This document shows, one piece after another, positions 12,030 through 22,141 of a stretch of 64,000 nucleotides of DNA. How positions within the stretch are numbered: the first letter of the stretch is position 1; each line of letters begins with the position of its first letter. Position numbers and translations under genes: made by a program. The stretch comes from Sequoia sempervirens (taxonomy: Eukaryota > Streptophyta > Pinopsida > Cupressales > Cupressaceae), in contig VDFB02193867.1 in the NCBI GenBank assembly GCA_007258455.2, positions 533,129,071 through 533,193,070 on the forward strand, written 5' to 3'. The notes under the pieces were generated by a model that had not been told where the DNA came from, did no database searches, and saw nothing but the letters and a program-made list of their open reading frames with translations.

Positions 12030-12587
12030 CAATATAATGACTTGGAATATTCAATAGTTGAATAGCCCTTTGAAACAACATATTATTAAATTCTCTATAA
12101 TGGATCTAAAAGTGGATGTTCTTCTTATCCAAGAAACTAAATTGCCATAGGGGAATTTTTAAAAAAATGCTAAAAACATATGGGCTATGTAGCAACATTG
12201 CATTTGCAATGTGGATGGTGCCCTAGTGGCACTGCTACCCTATGGAATACTAGCAAAATTAAAGGAAACAAAGGTTATGATAGAAGAAAATGTTTAGACA
12301 CCAACATGAAAGATGGGAGGAAAGTTTTTAAATGGAATCTAATTCATATCTATGCCCCTAATTCTAGGGATTCTAGAGGCCATCTTTGTAACTCATTTTC
12401 TACTCCCATGTCCAATAACCATATGGTCCATGGATGCTAGGTAGGGGTTTTAACATGTCACTCTATCCTTTAGACAAAAAAAGGGTCCTTGGGGAACTAT
12501 TCAAATCGTAGGTTGAGACTCTTTTATTTAATATCTTCTAAATGCCTTCTGGACTTTGATCTCCAAGGATCCAAGTTTACTTGGTCA
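12030..12587 (+). pseudogene. LINE ORF2 endonuclease N-terminus
   Basis: The translation ITWNIQ, then LNSPLKQHIIKF and DVLLIQETKLP (about 12035-12150), is the N-terminal signature of the APE-type endonuclease of plant LINEs, including the Q-E-T-K active-site block. Weaker matches follow: the Y-A-P segment near 12350 and SKFTWS at 12565-12587, where the domain is cut by the solo LTR. Several stops and frame changes make it non-functional. Confidence 0.7.
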
Positions 12588-13432
12588 TGTAGACACTAAA
12601 AAATTGTCCTAGACCTATAAACACTATTTTCTTCATCAAGCCCCTTCTTCCCCCATAATTAAATAATTTTAGTTATTTAATTATTGTCTAAATTCATGTT
12701 TCTTCTATTAATTAAATAATTTTAATTAATTAATTAATTCATTTCTTTCCTTTTATTTCTTCTTTTGATTAATTAAATAAATTTTATTTATTTAATTATC
12801 TACTAATTTTTCATTTTCTCTCACTTTTGAATTAAATTATTATTTAATAAAAAAGTCAACATGTCACACGTCTTTAATTAAATAATATTTTCAATATTTA
12901 ATTATTCATTTTTCCTCTCCATTTAAATAATTTTATAATTATTTGAATTCCTCCTACAACCTCTTTTCTTATGCCAACCTCATTATCCATGTCATTCTTA
13001 TTCTCTTGTCTCATTCATTTTTCACCCTTATTGAATTATCTTATAATTCAATCTTCACCATCCATCCTTATTATTGCCCTAATTTTAGCCCTACCCCTAT
13101 TTCATACTATAACATTCAATTTTGGCCATTGATTGACATATCTTATTTGTTTTTAATCCTAACCCTTCATTTCAAATTTGGTTTTCTATGAAAGAGACCC
13201 ATCATTGTCATTTCACACCAACATATTTTATGTTAATGACATATGCTTGGAATCGTGAGCAACCACATTCAAATATTGAACAACACAACATAATACATAG
13301 ATTTCTTTTGAGGTTTGCATGCATTTGGTTTGATTTAAGCTATTTTTATGCATATTTTTGTTTCTTTTCATTTTACATGTATACATTTTGGCGAGCCCTT
13401 CCATCTAACCCTTGTTTTTTGAGCTCAGGTCA
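12583..13432 (+). mobile_element. Solo LTR with target duplication GGTCA
   Basis: The LTR proper is 12588-13427 (840 bp), with TG...CA ends (TGTAGACACT to GAGCTCA). The 5-bp GGTCA occurs at 12583-12587 and again at 13428-13432. No internal element region lies between, so this is an LTR left by recombination between LTRs. It inserted into the LINE endonuclease at the SKFTWS codons. Its TGTAGACA start and TTAATTAAATAA clusters link it to the LTRs of elements A and B. Confidence 0.7.
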
Positions 13433-14760
13433 AGGGGTTTTTTCTATAGAGGTTTGGAGATCAAGTTTTGATAGGATCCCTCAATAAAAAAAAAGCCTCG
13501 CCATTAGATTAGAGGGTGAGAGACAACTTTTGACATATAACTTGACATATTTTGGTTGCATATTTTTACCCTACATCTATACATTCTATTTTTTTCTATA
13601 GAATAATTTATTTTTTTATCTTAATCAATTTCTTTCTTTTTTTTGAATTTTTCTTCAAATCTATTTTGAAAAAATGCAAAACAGCAAAAATAAGTATTTC
13701 GATCTTAGCAATGAAATCTTATTTTATTTGTGATGGGTTTTACCTTATTACATTATTTTATTCTCATAAAAAATTATTTACAAATATGATTGAAAATCTC
13801 TAAGAATAACTTTTATATAGTTTCATTAATGTTTTTATGGAGTTGAGTTGTTTTATTGAAAAAAAATAAAAAATAACTAAAACTTGTAATCTAAAGCATC
13901 CTAGTTTAGTTTAAAAGTTTTCAAAAATTATTTTTGTTAAAACCTGAGGCAGCTTTGTTTTAGTTTAAATATTTTCATTAAAATCTCTTATTGCATAGGT
14001 TTTTGTTGGTTTTTAAAAAATATTAAGATTTTGATAGAAAAAATCCTAAAAAAATTAACAACTTTTTTAAAATTTTATTTTAAAACTTGTTCTTAATTTT
14101 TTTTTATAAAAAATATTTGAGAAAAAAAGCCCACAAACTTTTATTAAATAGACATCAAACACCTTCCAACAAACTTCTCATCACATGGGACAAAAACTTG
14201 GCCATTTGGGGGCTTAAATTAGAGCCCCCTTTTCCTTTGCAAGTCTAAAAGGAATTGTTGCACAAATATGGGAATAAATTTTGCATAACATGTTGGATTT
14301 TCAAAATTAATAAGGCATGGGAAAGTTGGTTTAGAGATCTTTGCTTGGTATGGATGAATTTTCTAGATTATGCTCCAAATATCAGGTGCACTCATTCAAA
14401 GTCACTCTGTCTTTTCAACTTCAAATAAGTGATCTTGAGGATAAAAAATAAGTGATCTTTCTTTTTCTTTTAAGGAGGCATACTTAGAGAAGTGATCACT
14501 CTAGGGGATGACCTCTCATGTTCCAATGGAGTATCAAAAAGGTGGGGGTGAATCTAAAGGCATCCTTCTTAGAAGTAGAATATTATCAATCTTGGCTAAG
14601 TCCAAAAGATCTTTATACATTTGTGAAGTGAAGGTGGAGAGTGGGTTACCCTTAAAAAAGAATGGGATCTCATCAATACTCCTAAGGATTAGTTCTCTCT
14701 ATTGGATAGGTTTCCTTTTGTTTTTTTCTTTCATTCTCGGCCTATGATCCTATTTGTAGG
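13433..14760 (+). other. Probable continuation of the interrupted LINE, very degenerate
   Basis: Directly after the GGTCA duplication the reading resembles the continuation of the LINE endonuclease (FDRIPQ in place of the usual LDR segment). From 14160 on there are weak coding-like stretches, including a 79-residue open frame at 14508-14747 that I cannot identify. Between about 13510 and 14150 the sequence is simple AT-rich. The LINE assignment is inference. Confidence 0.3.
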
Positions 14761-16195
14761 AGGCATGTGTATCATTTTGGTTTTAGTTTCTATGAAAAAT
14801 TATCCTATGGTTTAATATTTTCTTAGTAGTTGGTTTGTAGGCTTTTGTTTCTACTTGAACTATTGAGCTTGTAAACATTTTCTTATACTTTGGTATTTTG
14901 TTTGGTATAATGAAAGCACTAAAATTTGAATGTAAAACTATTTACATCTCTTACCTTACCACTATATATATACAATTTAAAATTCTAAAGAAGCTTGGGA
15001 TGAAATACAATTAAAAAATTTCATTTGAAGAAGAATTAAATTTTATAATATTGATTGAGTCCAATTTAATTAAATACATTTGATTCAACATGAACTATAC
15101 TCTAGATTAATTAACTCATAATTATAAATGGTGAATGAAATAAAAGTAAATTCGTCTTTAGAAAGAGAGATAGAAGACAATATTAATATGGTATTGAAAG
15201 TTGTATATTTGAAGAATAGTTATAATGGATGTATATTTGTAAATCACTTTTAAATCAAAATAGTTTTGCAATTATGTTGTAATTTAATCAATATATGTAG
15301 GTGATTTTTTTGGCATCCATGCTATCTAATATTTGAAATGTATAACAATAATAAGTACAATTAAATAATCTATATTCAAATTATGATAGCATAAGTATTT
15401 AAACAAATCATTATTGTAAATAATAAATGTTTAAGAAATTATTAATTGTATTTTATAAAATTTGTATCCAAAATATTGGACATATGTTGTCATATAATTT
15501 ACATTCTAATCTAATAAGTAAGTTTCTATTAAATTTTATCAATTAAAAAGACAATAATTTGCTATTCACAAAAATTGGTAGGTAGAAAAAGGCACACTTT
15601 CTAGTCCAAAACAAAAGACGTGATTTATTTTTTGGAATTACTGAAATCTTTATCTTGTGTTTAATTGTTATATGAATCATCATGATTGATGCCCTTTAGT
15701 TAAAGGAGCCTAAAATTTTTGTGTCTTTGAAACTAATATATCTTACATTTATATTGATAATCATATCAATATTTTAAACTTGAATTGAAAGTAAACAAGA
15801 GATCGATCAATAAATTATATGAATTATTTTAATTCTTATTTAAGATTTTGTGATACTTATTTTTATTTATAAATTATAATATTCTTTTGTGTAATTATTT
15901 ATGTAAGTTTGTTATATAAACTATAATAATATAGATTTATGGCTGAGTTATTATAGTTGGTAGTGAAAATTAGGGCATACAATAGTGAATTGTTGGTGGT
16001 GAATTTTCTGTCCATGAATTACTGGCAAATTTTCCTAGAATGGAAAATTAGTTATAAGAGATGAAATCATGCAACCATTGTCAAAAAAATAGATTATATA
16101 ATTCTACATATTTCCTTCCCTTGATTTTTACATTTCTATGTAAAAACTTTTTTGTCATAACTAAACATTTTTTTTTAAATAAATTGATATTTATG
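14761..16195. other. AT-rich spacer, no gene seen
   Basis: No coding frame, RNA gene or repeat boundary was recognised. The content is mostly AT-rich with short homopolymers. Confidence 0.4.
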
Positions 16196-16743
16196 AAAAA
16201 ACTAAGTATTAATTTGAAAAAATTCCAAAAGTCTTCAAAAATAAAATTTAAACAAAATCACGCCGCATGAGAGAGAGCAATCTAACTAATCATTAAGAAG
16301 AGTGAAAAGTAAGGCCGATACACTTGAGACAACTGCACAAATTATAATGCTCTCCAAGTAAATCTGGGTCACAAATAGGGTCACTTCTGATACACGGAAA
16401 ATAGCATTTATTACATTAAAATCGCCCAAGAAGATTTGCGTGGAGCAAAAGTTAGTAGGGTTACAGATGCTCAGTGAATCCCAAGAGTAGCAAGCAAGAT
16501 ATTTCCGAAATATAAGCAATCACTGCTCTATATAAAATACTCTCTTCAATATTTGATTTGATGCAGAAGTAGTAAAATGAGTAGTTTTAGAGTGTTGAAT
16601 TCTCTTTGGCAGGAAGTAAAATGAGTAGAGTTAGAGTGTTGAATTGTCTTTGGCAGGAAGGGCAGAGAACTGTAGGAAGTTCCATGCCCACTGGAGATGG
16701 AGATGGTGTTTCCGGCACCTGTTTTAGAATCTTAATTAGAATC
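16196..16743 (+). repeat. Degenerate direct copy of the palindrome arm
   Basis: From AACTAAGTATTAATTTGAAA onward this block parallels 17130-17560 in the same orientation: ATGAGAGAGAGCAATCTAACTAATC versus the matching arm near 17220, then the GCCGATACACTTGA, GGGTCA and AAGATATTTCC landmarks. It lies just outside the large inverted repeat and contains its own 44-bp tandem (16571-16658). Confidence 0.7.
16571..16658. repeat. 44-bp tandem repeat, two copies
   Basis: AGTAAAATGAGTAG starts at 16571 and again at 16615; the copies share TTAGAGTGTTGAATT and CTTTGGCAGGA with few differences. Confidence 0.8.
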
Positions 16744-17480
16744 TTAATGCTGCAAAATAGAGCCACTGTGCTGTGAAAATGGGCCACAATGCTGCTGGGA
16801 AGAACCACTATGCAGAGCCACTTCTCAGTTACCACGAGAACCACTATACTGTCCACAAACTGGGAGTGCTAATTACTGCTGCCACCAAAAAAAAAAGCCG
16901 AAGCATGCCAAAAGAAAACGAAGGTTGCCAAGAAAAGGACGGGCCAAACAGATCAGTTTGTTGCATCCACCCTACGGTCTTGATATTTCATCCTCAAAAG
17001 GATCAAAAGGACATCTGATGCTTCAATTTCATCCCTGCTAAAGTCTTTTATGCTGAGCAACGGGGGAATATCTTCACCCTCACTTAAGAGTATTAACGAA
17101 AAGAATAAAATAACTATTTAAAATAAGAAAAAAACTAAATATTAACCTAAAAACCCCTAAATTTTTTGAAAATAAAATATAAACAAAATTGTGCCAACAT
17201 AGAACCTCCCTCTTATATGAGAGAGTGCAAGCTAACTAATCTCTAAGATGAGTGCAAAGACAGACCAATACACTTGAACAAACTGCAGAAAATTGAATGC
17301 TCTCCGGGTCATTTCTGATCATGGTAAATAACATTTATTACATTTAAAAATGTCCAAGAAGATTTAAGTGACGCTTAAGTTATCTTACATTTATCCTAGG
17401 ACTGCCCAAGAGTATCAAGTAAGATATTTCCCTAATATAGGCAATCACTGTAGTATATGCAATATTCTCTTCAATATTAA

Positions 17481-17878
17481 TTTGATGCAGTAGTAGTAAA
17501 CTAAGTAATTTTACTAGTGTCCTTGCAGATGGTGTTTCTGGTACCTATTTCAGAGCTTTCATTTTTGCCAATTCTTTGTTTTCCTTTCTTAATTCCATTT
17601 ATTTTAATAAAATTCGCAGGGCCAAGTTTAAGAAAAATGAAATGGATGGTAATGTCTTGTTTTCCTTTCATAATTCCTTCATGTTTCTCTGCAACACATT
17701 ACCATCCATTTCGTTTTTCTTCCACTTGGCCCTGCAAATTTTATTAAAATAAATGCAATTAAGTAAGGAAAACAAGAGACAGAAAAAAAGAGTTGGCTGA
17801 AATGAAGGCTCTGAAACAGGTACTGGAAACACCATCTGCATTGGACACTAGTAAACTACTCAATTTACTACTACCGGA
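17481..17878. repeat. Hairpin unit 1 of the palindrome
   Basis: Stem arms at about 17489-17654 and 17697-17875 are inverted copies (ACCATCTGCA / TGCAGATGGT, CATTACCATCCATTTC and its complement), with a 42-base loop at 17655-17696. The unit repeats with a period of 398 bp as unit 2. Confidence 0.85.
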
Positions 17879-18287
17879 TTTGATACAGTAGTAGTAAACT
17901 AAGTAATTTTACTAGTGTCCTTGCAGATGGTGTTTCTGGTATCTATTTCAGAGCTTTCATTTCTGCCAACTCTTTCTTCAGTCTCTTGTTTTCCTTTCTT
18001 AATTCCATTTATTTTAATAAAATTCGCAGGGCCAAGTTTAAGAAAAATGAAATGGATGGTAATGTCTTGTTTTCCTTTCTTAATTCCTTCATGTTTCTCT
18101 GCAACACATTACCATCCATTTCGTTTTTCTTCTACTTGGCCCTACAAATTTTATTAAAATAAATGCAATTAAGTAAGGAAAACAAGAGACAGAAAAAAGA
18201 GTTGGCTGAAATGAAGGCTCTGAAACAGGTACTGGAAACACCATCTGCATCGGACACTAGTAAAACTACTCAATTTACTACTACTGG
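17879..18287. repeat. Hairpin unit 2 of the palindrome
   Basis: This is a tandem second copy of the 398-bp hairpin. Stem arms are about 17889-18064 and 18107-18287, and the 42-base loop is 18065-18106, nearly identical to that of unit 1. It has a small extra segment (TCTTCAGTC) near 17975. Confidence 0.85.
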
Positions 18288-18327
18288 CAAATCAATATTG
18301 AATAGAATATTGTATATAGTACAGTGA
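18166..18327 (+). pseudogene. Coding-like fragment in the hairpin arm
   Basis: An open frame of about 53 codons from ATG at 18166 reads MQLSKENKRQKKELAEMKAL, then KQVLETPSASDTSK, a Lys/Glu-rich potential coiled coil. The equivalent frame in unit 1 (from about 17753) is shifted by one extra A in the A run. It resembles a captured exon more than random repeat sequence, but no family is recognised and it may be chance. Confidence 0.3.
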
Positions 18328-18807
18328 TTGCTTATATTACGGAAATATCTTGCTTGATACACTTTGGATTCACAATGAATCTGTACCCCTAGGATAAATT
18401 TAAGATAATTTGTGCTTCACTTAAATCTTCTTTGACATTTTTAATTGTAATAAATGTTAGTTACCATCCATCAGAAATTACCTCATTTGTGACCCAGATT
18501 TAGTATGATTTTATTCTGAGTTCTTTTGAGACTAATTGTCTCTAACAGTAGAGATCATAGAAAAATTTCTGGTAGGCCATGTGAAATCGAGAGCATTCAA
18601 TTTTGTGTAGTTTGTTCAAGTTTATTGGTCTGTCTTTGCGCTCATCTTAGAGATTAGCTAGCTTGCGCTCTCTCATATAAGAGTGAGCTTCTATGTCGCG
18701 TAATTTTGTTTATATTTTAGTTTTTAAAACTTTTAGGGTTTTTTAAATTAATACTTAGTTTTTTTTTTCTTATTTTAAATATATTTTTTTATTTTTTTCC
18801 TTAATAC

Positions 18808-18990
18808 TTAAGGAGAGTGATGGTGAAGATGTTCCACTGTTTCTCAGCATAAGAAACTTTAGCAAGGATGAAATTGAAGAAACAGATGTCCTTTTGATCC
18901 TTTTGAGGATGAAAGATCAAGATCGTAAGGTGGATATAGCAAACTTATCTGTTTTGCCTGTCTTTTTTTTGGCAACCTTGGTTTTCTTTT
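18808..18990 (+). pseudogene. Coding-like fragment near the outer palindrome arm
   Basis: The frame reads SDGEDVPLFLSIRNFSKDEI, then EETDVLLILLRMKDQD. The opposite arm, read on the minus strand at about 16950-17085, gives a related peptide (EGEDIPPLLSIKDFSRDEIE) and then hits a stop. The composition suggests a captured piece of a host gene. The arm-to-arm differences mostly change amino acids, so there is no sign of constraint. No family is recognised. Confidence 0.3.
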
Positions 18991-19128
18991 GATATGCTTA
19001 GGCTCTTTTTGGTTGGTGGCAGCAGTATATTAGCACTCCCAGTTGGCGGACAGTATAGTGATTCTCGTGGTAACTCAGAACACAGTGGCCCATTTTCACA
19101 GCACAGTGGCTCTATTTTGCAGCATTAA

Positions 19129-19418
19129 ACATAATGTAATGTAAAGCTATAATGAAAACAGCTATGTGATGTACATCTAATGTAAAGCTATAATGAAAAT
19201 AGCTCTTTGCTACATATGTAATGGGAGGGGCATAAAGAAGTTGTAAATTGTGGGTGGGGTTGTTAGTTCCTGCTCGGAACTATAGCGAAGCCTCCAAACC
19301 TTAAACAGTGATTAATCTATCCTGCAACAGCCAATCAGCATGCAGATTTATTTTAGCATGTCCTTTTGGTTTGCTATTTCTGTACTTAACCTGCATATTT
19401 TTTATGCAAAATATTCTC
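19129..19418. other. Flank of copia element 1 with a 41-bp tandem
   Basis: AATGTAAAGCTATAATGAAAA occurs at 19138 and 19179 (period 41). The rest is non-coding. The sequence continues at 24534 on the other side of copia element 1. Confidence 0.6.
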
Positions 19419-19933
19419 TGAAGATAATTGATGCGATGGAGATTCTTGCTTTTCCAACGTGGTAAAAACATTTTCTATTCCTTGTTATAGTTTTTAGTTC
19501 TAAAGTAGTCATTCTTCCAAACTTTGTTTTATTCCTGCTTTCTTCGAATAAAGCATGCGTTGCATGCTTAGCTTAGGAAAGTTGATTTAGCTTTCTTTGT
19601 AATAAGGGAAAACCTCGGCAGTTTTTTGTTTCTAAAGCTTTCCATTGTGGGCAGCGTACTATTTTTTGAAGCTGCATCTTATCTCTATCTCTATATTTCT
19701 TTGTTTGTATTTGTTTTTATAAGCTGTAATAACAGAGAACTCTGTTTCAAAATAGAGCAGAGTATTATATGTCTGATAATTATTGAATAAATTTCTTTCA
19801 TGACTATTGAGAGGTTTTGAGTAGTGTTGCATATGATCTATTTTATAACTGTAATTTTCCTTTTCCTTTCTGCTGTTCAATTCATTGTATCAGCTGGTTT
19901 TAGAGGAGAGGCTTGTCTATTTTCAAATCTACA
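19419..19933 (+). repeat. 5' LTR of copia 1
   Basis: The LTR runs from TGAAGATAATTGATGCGATG to CAAATCTACA, 515 bp, TG...CA. It is collinear with 24018-24528. Confidence 0.93.
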
Positions 19934-19934
19934 A

Positions 19935-19950
19935 TTGGCATCAGAGCAGG
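19935..19950 (+). promoter_or_regulatory. Primer-binding site of copia 1
   Basis: TTGGCATCAGAGCAGG begins one base after the LTR. It resembles the plant copia consensus TGGTATCAGAGC, complementary to the 3' end of initiator tRNA-Met, with T to C at the fifth base of that core. Confidence 0.8.
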
Positions 19951-20002
19951 TATTTTGTTTTGGGTTTAAGATCTAGTTGTTGAAATTTAGCCAAAGATTA
20001 TC

Positions 20003-20840
20003 ATGTCGAAGTCTAACAGCTTGCCCATTCCAAAATTTGATGGAAATGAGTATGATTATTGGTGTATAAAAACGATGAATTTTTTAATAGGAAAGATTTA
20101 TGGGAGATTGTTGAATCAGGTTACCAGGAGCCAGCTGATTGGAATGCCCTCCCAGTCAATGAAAGAACAGCCAGGAAGGAGGCTAAGAAGAAGAATTTTC
20201 AAGCATTGTTTCATATTCAAATAGCTCTAGATAAGATTCTATTTCCAAGAATTGCAGGTGCAAAGATAGTTGAGGATGCCTGGAAGACTCTAAAAGAAGC
20301 TTACCAAGGCAGTGATCAAGTCCAAGTTGTCAAGCTACAGACATTGAAGAGAGAATTTGAGAATTTAAAGATGCAAGAAGGAGAAAATGTGAGTGAGTAT
20401 TGTGTTAGAGTAAAAGATGTGGTCAATAAGATGGCTACAATTGGAGAAACTGTGAACACTGAGGTTCTGATAAAAAAGGTGTTGAGGTCTCTCACACCAA
20501 GATGGAATCACATCACCATAATAATGGAAGAAAGCAAGGATTTGACAACCCTTCAATTTGATCACCTTGTTGGATCTTTGATATCACATGAAGAATGACT
20601 AAAAGATTATTTTGGAGAAAGTGTTGAGAAAGCCTTTTCCTCCAAAGTACAAATCACAAAGAATGAAGATGGCAGTAGTAGTAGCAAAAGCAATCAAAGC
20701 CAAGGTAAAGGTCAAAATTAGAATAATTCAAGAGGTAGAGGTAGAGGTGGTTCAAGAGGTAGAGGTAGAGGAAGATTTGATAAAAAGAATATTCAATGTT
20801 ACCATTGTAATAGGTATGGACATTTTGAAAGAGAATGTAG
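20003..20840 (+). pseudogene. Copia 1 gag (UBN2-type) with zinc knuckle
   Basis: The frame opens with ATG at 20003 (PIPKFDGNEYDYWCIKTMNF), the classic start of plant copia Gag. It shifts near the T run at about 20080 into the 20059 frame, which carries KDLWEIVESGYQEP through LVGSLISHEE (20098-20598), the UBN2 capsid-like domain. After a TGA and another shift there is an Arg/Gly repeat (RGRGRGGSRG) and the zinc knuckle CYHCNRYGHFEREC (about 20797-20838; C-x2-C-x4-H-x4-C intact). Gag would package the element RNA; two frameshifts and a stop abolish it here. Confidence 0.88.
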
Positions 20841-20939
20841 ATTAAAAGAAGGTAAAAATGTTAATTATGGTCAAGAAAGTGATGAAAATCCTCCAGATAA
20901 TTTATTCCTATCTTATTCTAAAGGTGAAAATACTAGTAA

Positions 20940-21010
20940 AGATGTTTGGTACCTAGATTCTGGATGCTCTAACCATATGTGAGGAAATGGGAAGTTGTTT
21001 TCAACAAAGG
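20940..21010 (+). pseudogene. Copia 1 aspartic protease core
   Basis: VWYLDSGCSNHM follows the zinc knuckle, the expected D-S-G catalytic motif of copia protease. It is followed directly by TGA. Further protease-like sequence (SVKDIYYTLELKHNLFSVGQ) continues to about 21175 past more stops. Confidence 0.8.
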
Positions 21011-21261
21011 ATGAAAGTTTCAAGTCAAAGATTTAGCTTGGTGATAATAAATCATTGGTGGTTGTTGTAAAAGGTGCTATGGAGGTCCACACAAAAGAAG
21101 GTATGAAGAGTGTTAAAGATATTTATTACACTCTTGAGTTAAAACATAATTTGTTTAGTGTTGGACAATTGTGTGAAAAGAACTATAGAGTTGTCTTTGA
21201 AAATAAGAAATGTACAATTTTTTATAAGAGTTAGGGCAATAGAGTAGTCACAGTTGTTCCT

Positions 21262-22070
21262 ATGATGAAAAATAGGATATTCCCATTGAGATTTGGTGAA
21301 CGTAACAACAGCCTTGCCAATATGGCATTTGAGGATACAAGTTGGTTGTGGCATCTAAGGTATGGCCATTTAAACTTTCACAGTTTGAAGCTTTTGACCT
21401 CACAAGCATTAGTTTCTAGTTTGCCCAAGGTTGAAGAGCACAAGGAGGTTTGTGAAGGATGTGCTAAGGGAAAGCATGCAAGAGAAAAGTTTCCAAAAGG
21501 CACGGCATGGAGGGCCCATTACTCCCTTCAACTTGTTCATTTAGATATCTATGGACCTATGCAAACAAAGAGTTTGGGTAAGTCATCATATTTTATCACA
21601 TTTATTGATGATTACTCATGAAAATTTTGGGTGTATTTTTTGAAGGATAAGGATGAAGCCCTTGATACATTCATAAGGTTAAAGCACTTGTGGAAAATGA
21701 GAAAGGGTGCAAAATCAAATGTTTAAGGACTGATCATGGAAGAGAATTTTGTTCAAGAGCCTTTCAAGATTATTGTGATATGAATGGCATTAGGAGGCAA
21801 CTCACCACCGATACACACCTCAACAGAATGGGGTAGCTAAAAGGAAAAACTGTAGTGTGGTAGAAATGGCAAGGAGCACGTTACAAACCAAGGGATTGAC
21901 TAACTCTTATTGGGGAGATGTAGTTGCTACAATAATATACATTCTCAATCGAAGTCCCACCAGTGCACTTGAGAAGATGACTCCTTATGAAGCATGGTAT
22001 GAGAAAAGACCTAATGTTAATCATTTCAGAGTTTTTGGTTGTTTAGCTTATATTCATGTACCTGATTAGA
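21262..22070 (+). pseudogene. Copia 1 integrase
   Basis: The GAG-pre-integrase zinc region (SWLWHLRYGHLNFHSLK, CEGCAKGKH) is at 21340-21480, followed by the core: first Asp in LVHLDIYGP (about 21530), FIDDYS then TGA (21620), and RTDHGREF near 21730. The third catalytic residue is damaged: TPQQNGVAKRKN (about 21815-21850) has Lys where copia integrases have Glu. Frameshifts around 21690-21800 and a TAG at 22066 break the frame. Confidence 0.85.
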
Positions 22071-22141
22071 ATAGACAAAAGTTAGATGCAAAAAGTGAGT
22101 CATGTATTTTTGTTGGGTATAGTGAGGAAAGCAAAGCTTAC

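Larger units (their letters stand above)
10391..12587 (+). mobile_element. Second LINE remnant, 5' half (ORF1 and endonuclease start)
   Basis: This block contains a DUF4283-type ORF1 segment followed by the N-terminal endonuclease segment of ORF2, in the normal order of a plant L1 element. All frames are broken. It is interrupted at 12588 by a solo LTR. Because it is the 5' half and 6120-7960 is a 3' half lying upstream, the two are separate elements rather than one split copy. Confidence 0.7.
16744..19128. repeat. Giant imperfect palindrome (inverted repeat of about 1.1-1.2 kb arms)
   Basis: TTAATGCTGCAAAATAGAGC at 16744 is the reverse complement of the sequence ending at 19128, and pairing continues inward through ATGGGCCAC, TACCACGAGAA, CACTATACTGTCC, GGGAGTGCTAAT and many further blocks to the centre at about 17879. 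Each half contains its own internal hairpin. Arms differ by substitutions and small indels. The outline is that of a foldback or long-TIR DNA element, but no transposase and no clear flanking duplication was found. It could also be a local inverted duplication. Confidence 0.85.

Noticed and set aside
13386..13400. TTTTGGCGAGCCC as a primer site and LTR end at 13385
   Set aside because: The GGTCA duplication places the LTR end at 13427, making this internal to the LTR.
17517..18157. Two similar 76-80-codon open frames in the hairpin units
   Set aside because: They are hydrophobic readings of the stem-loop repeat, duplicated because the repeat is; no start context or family match.
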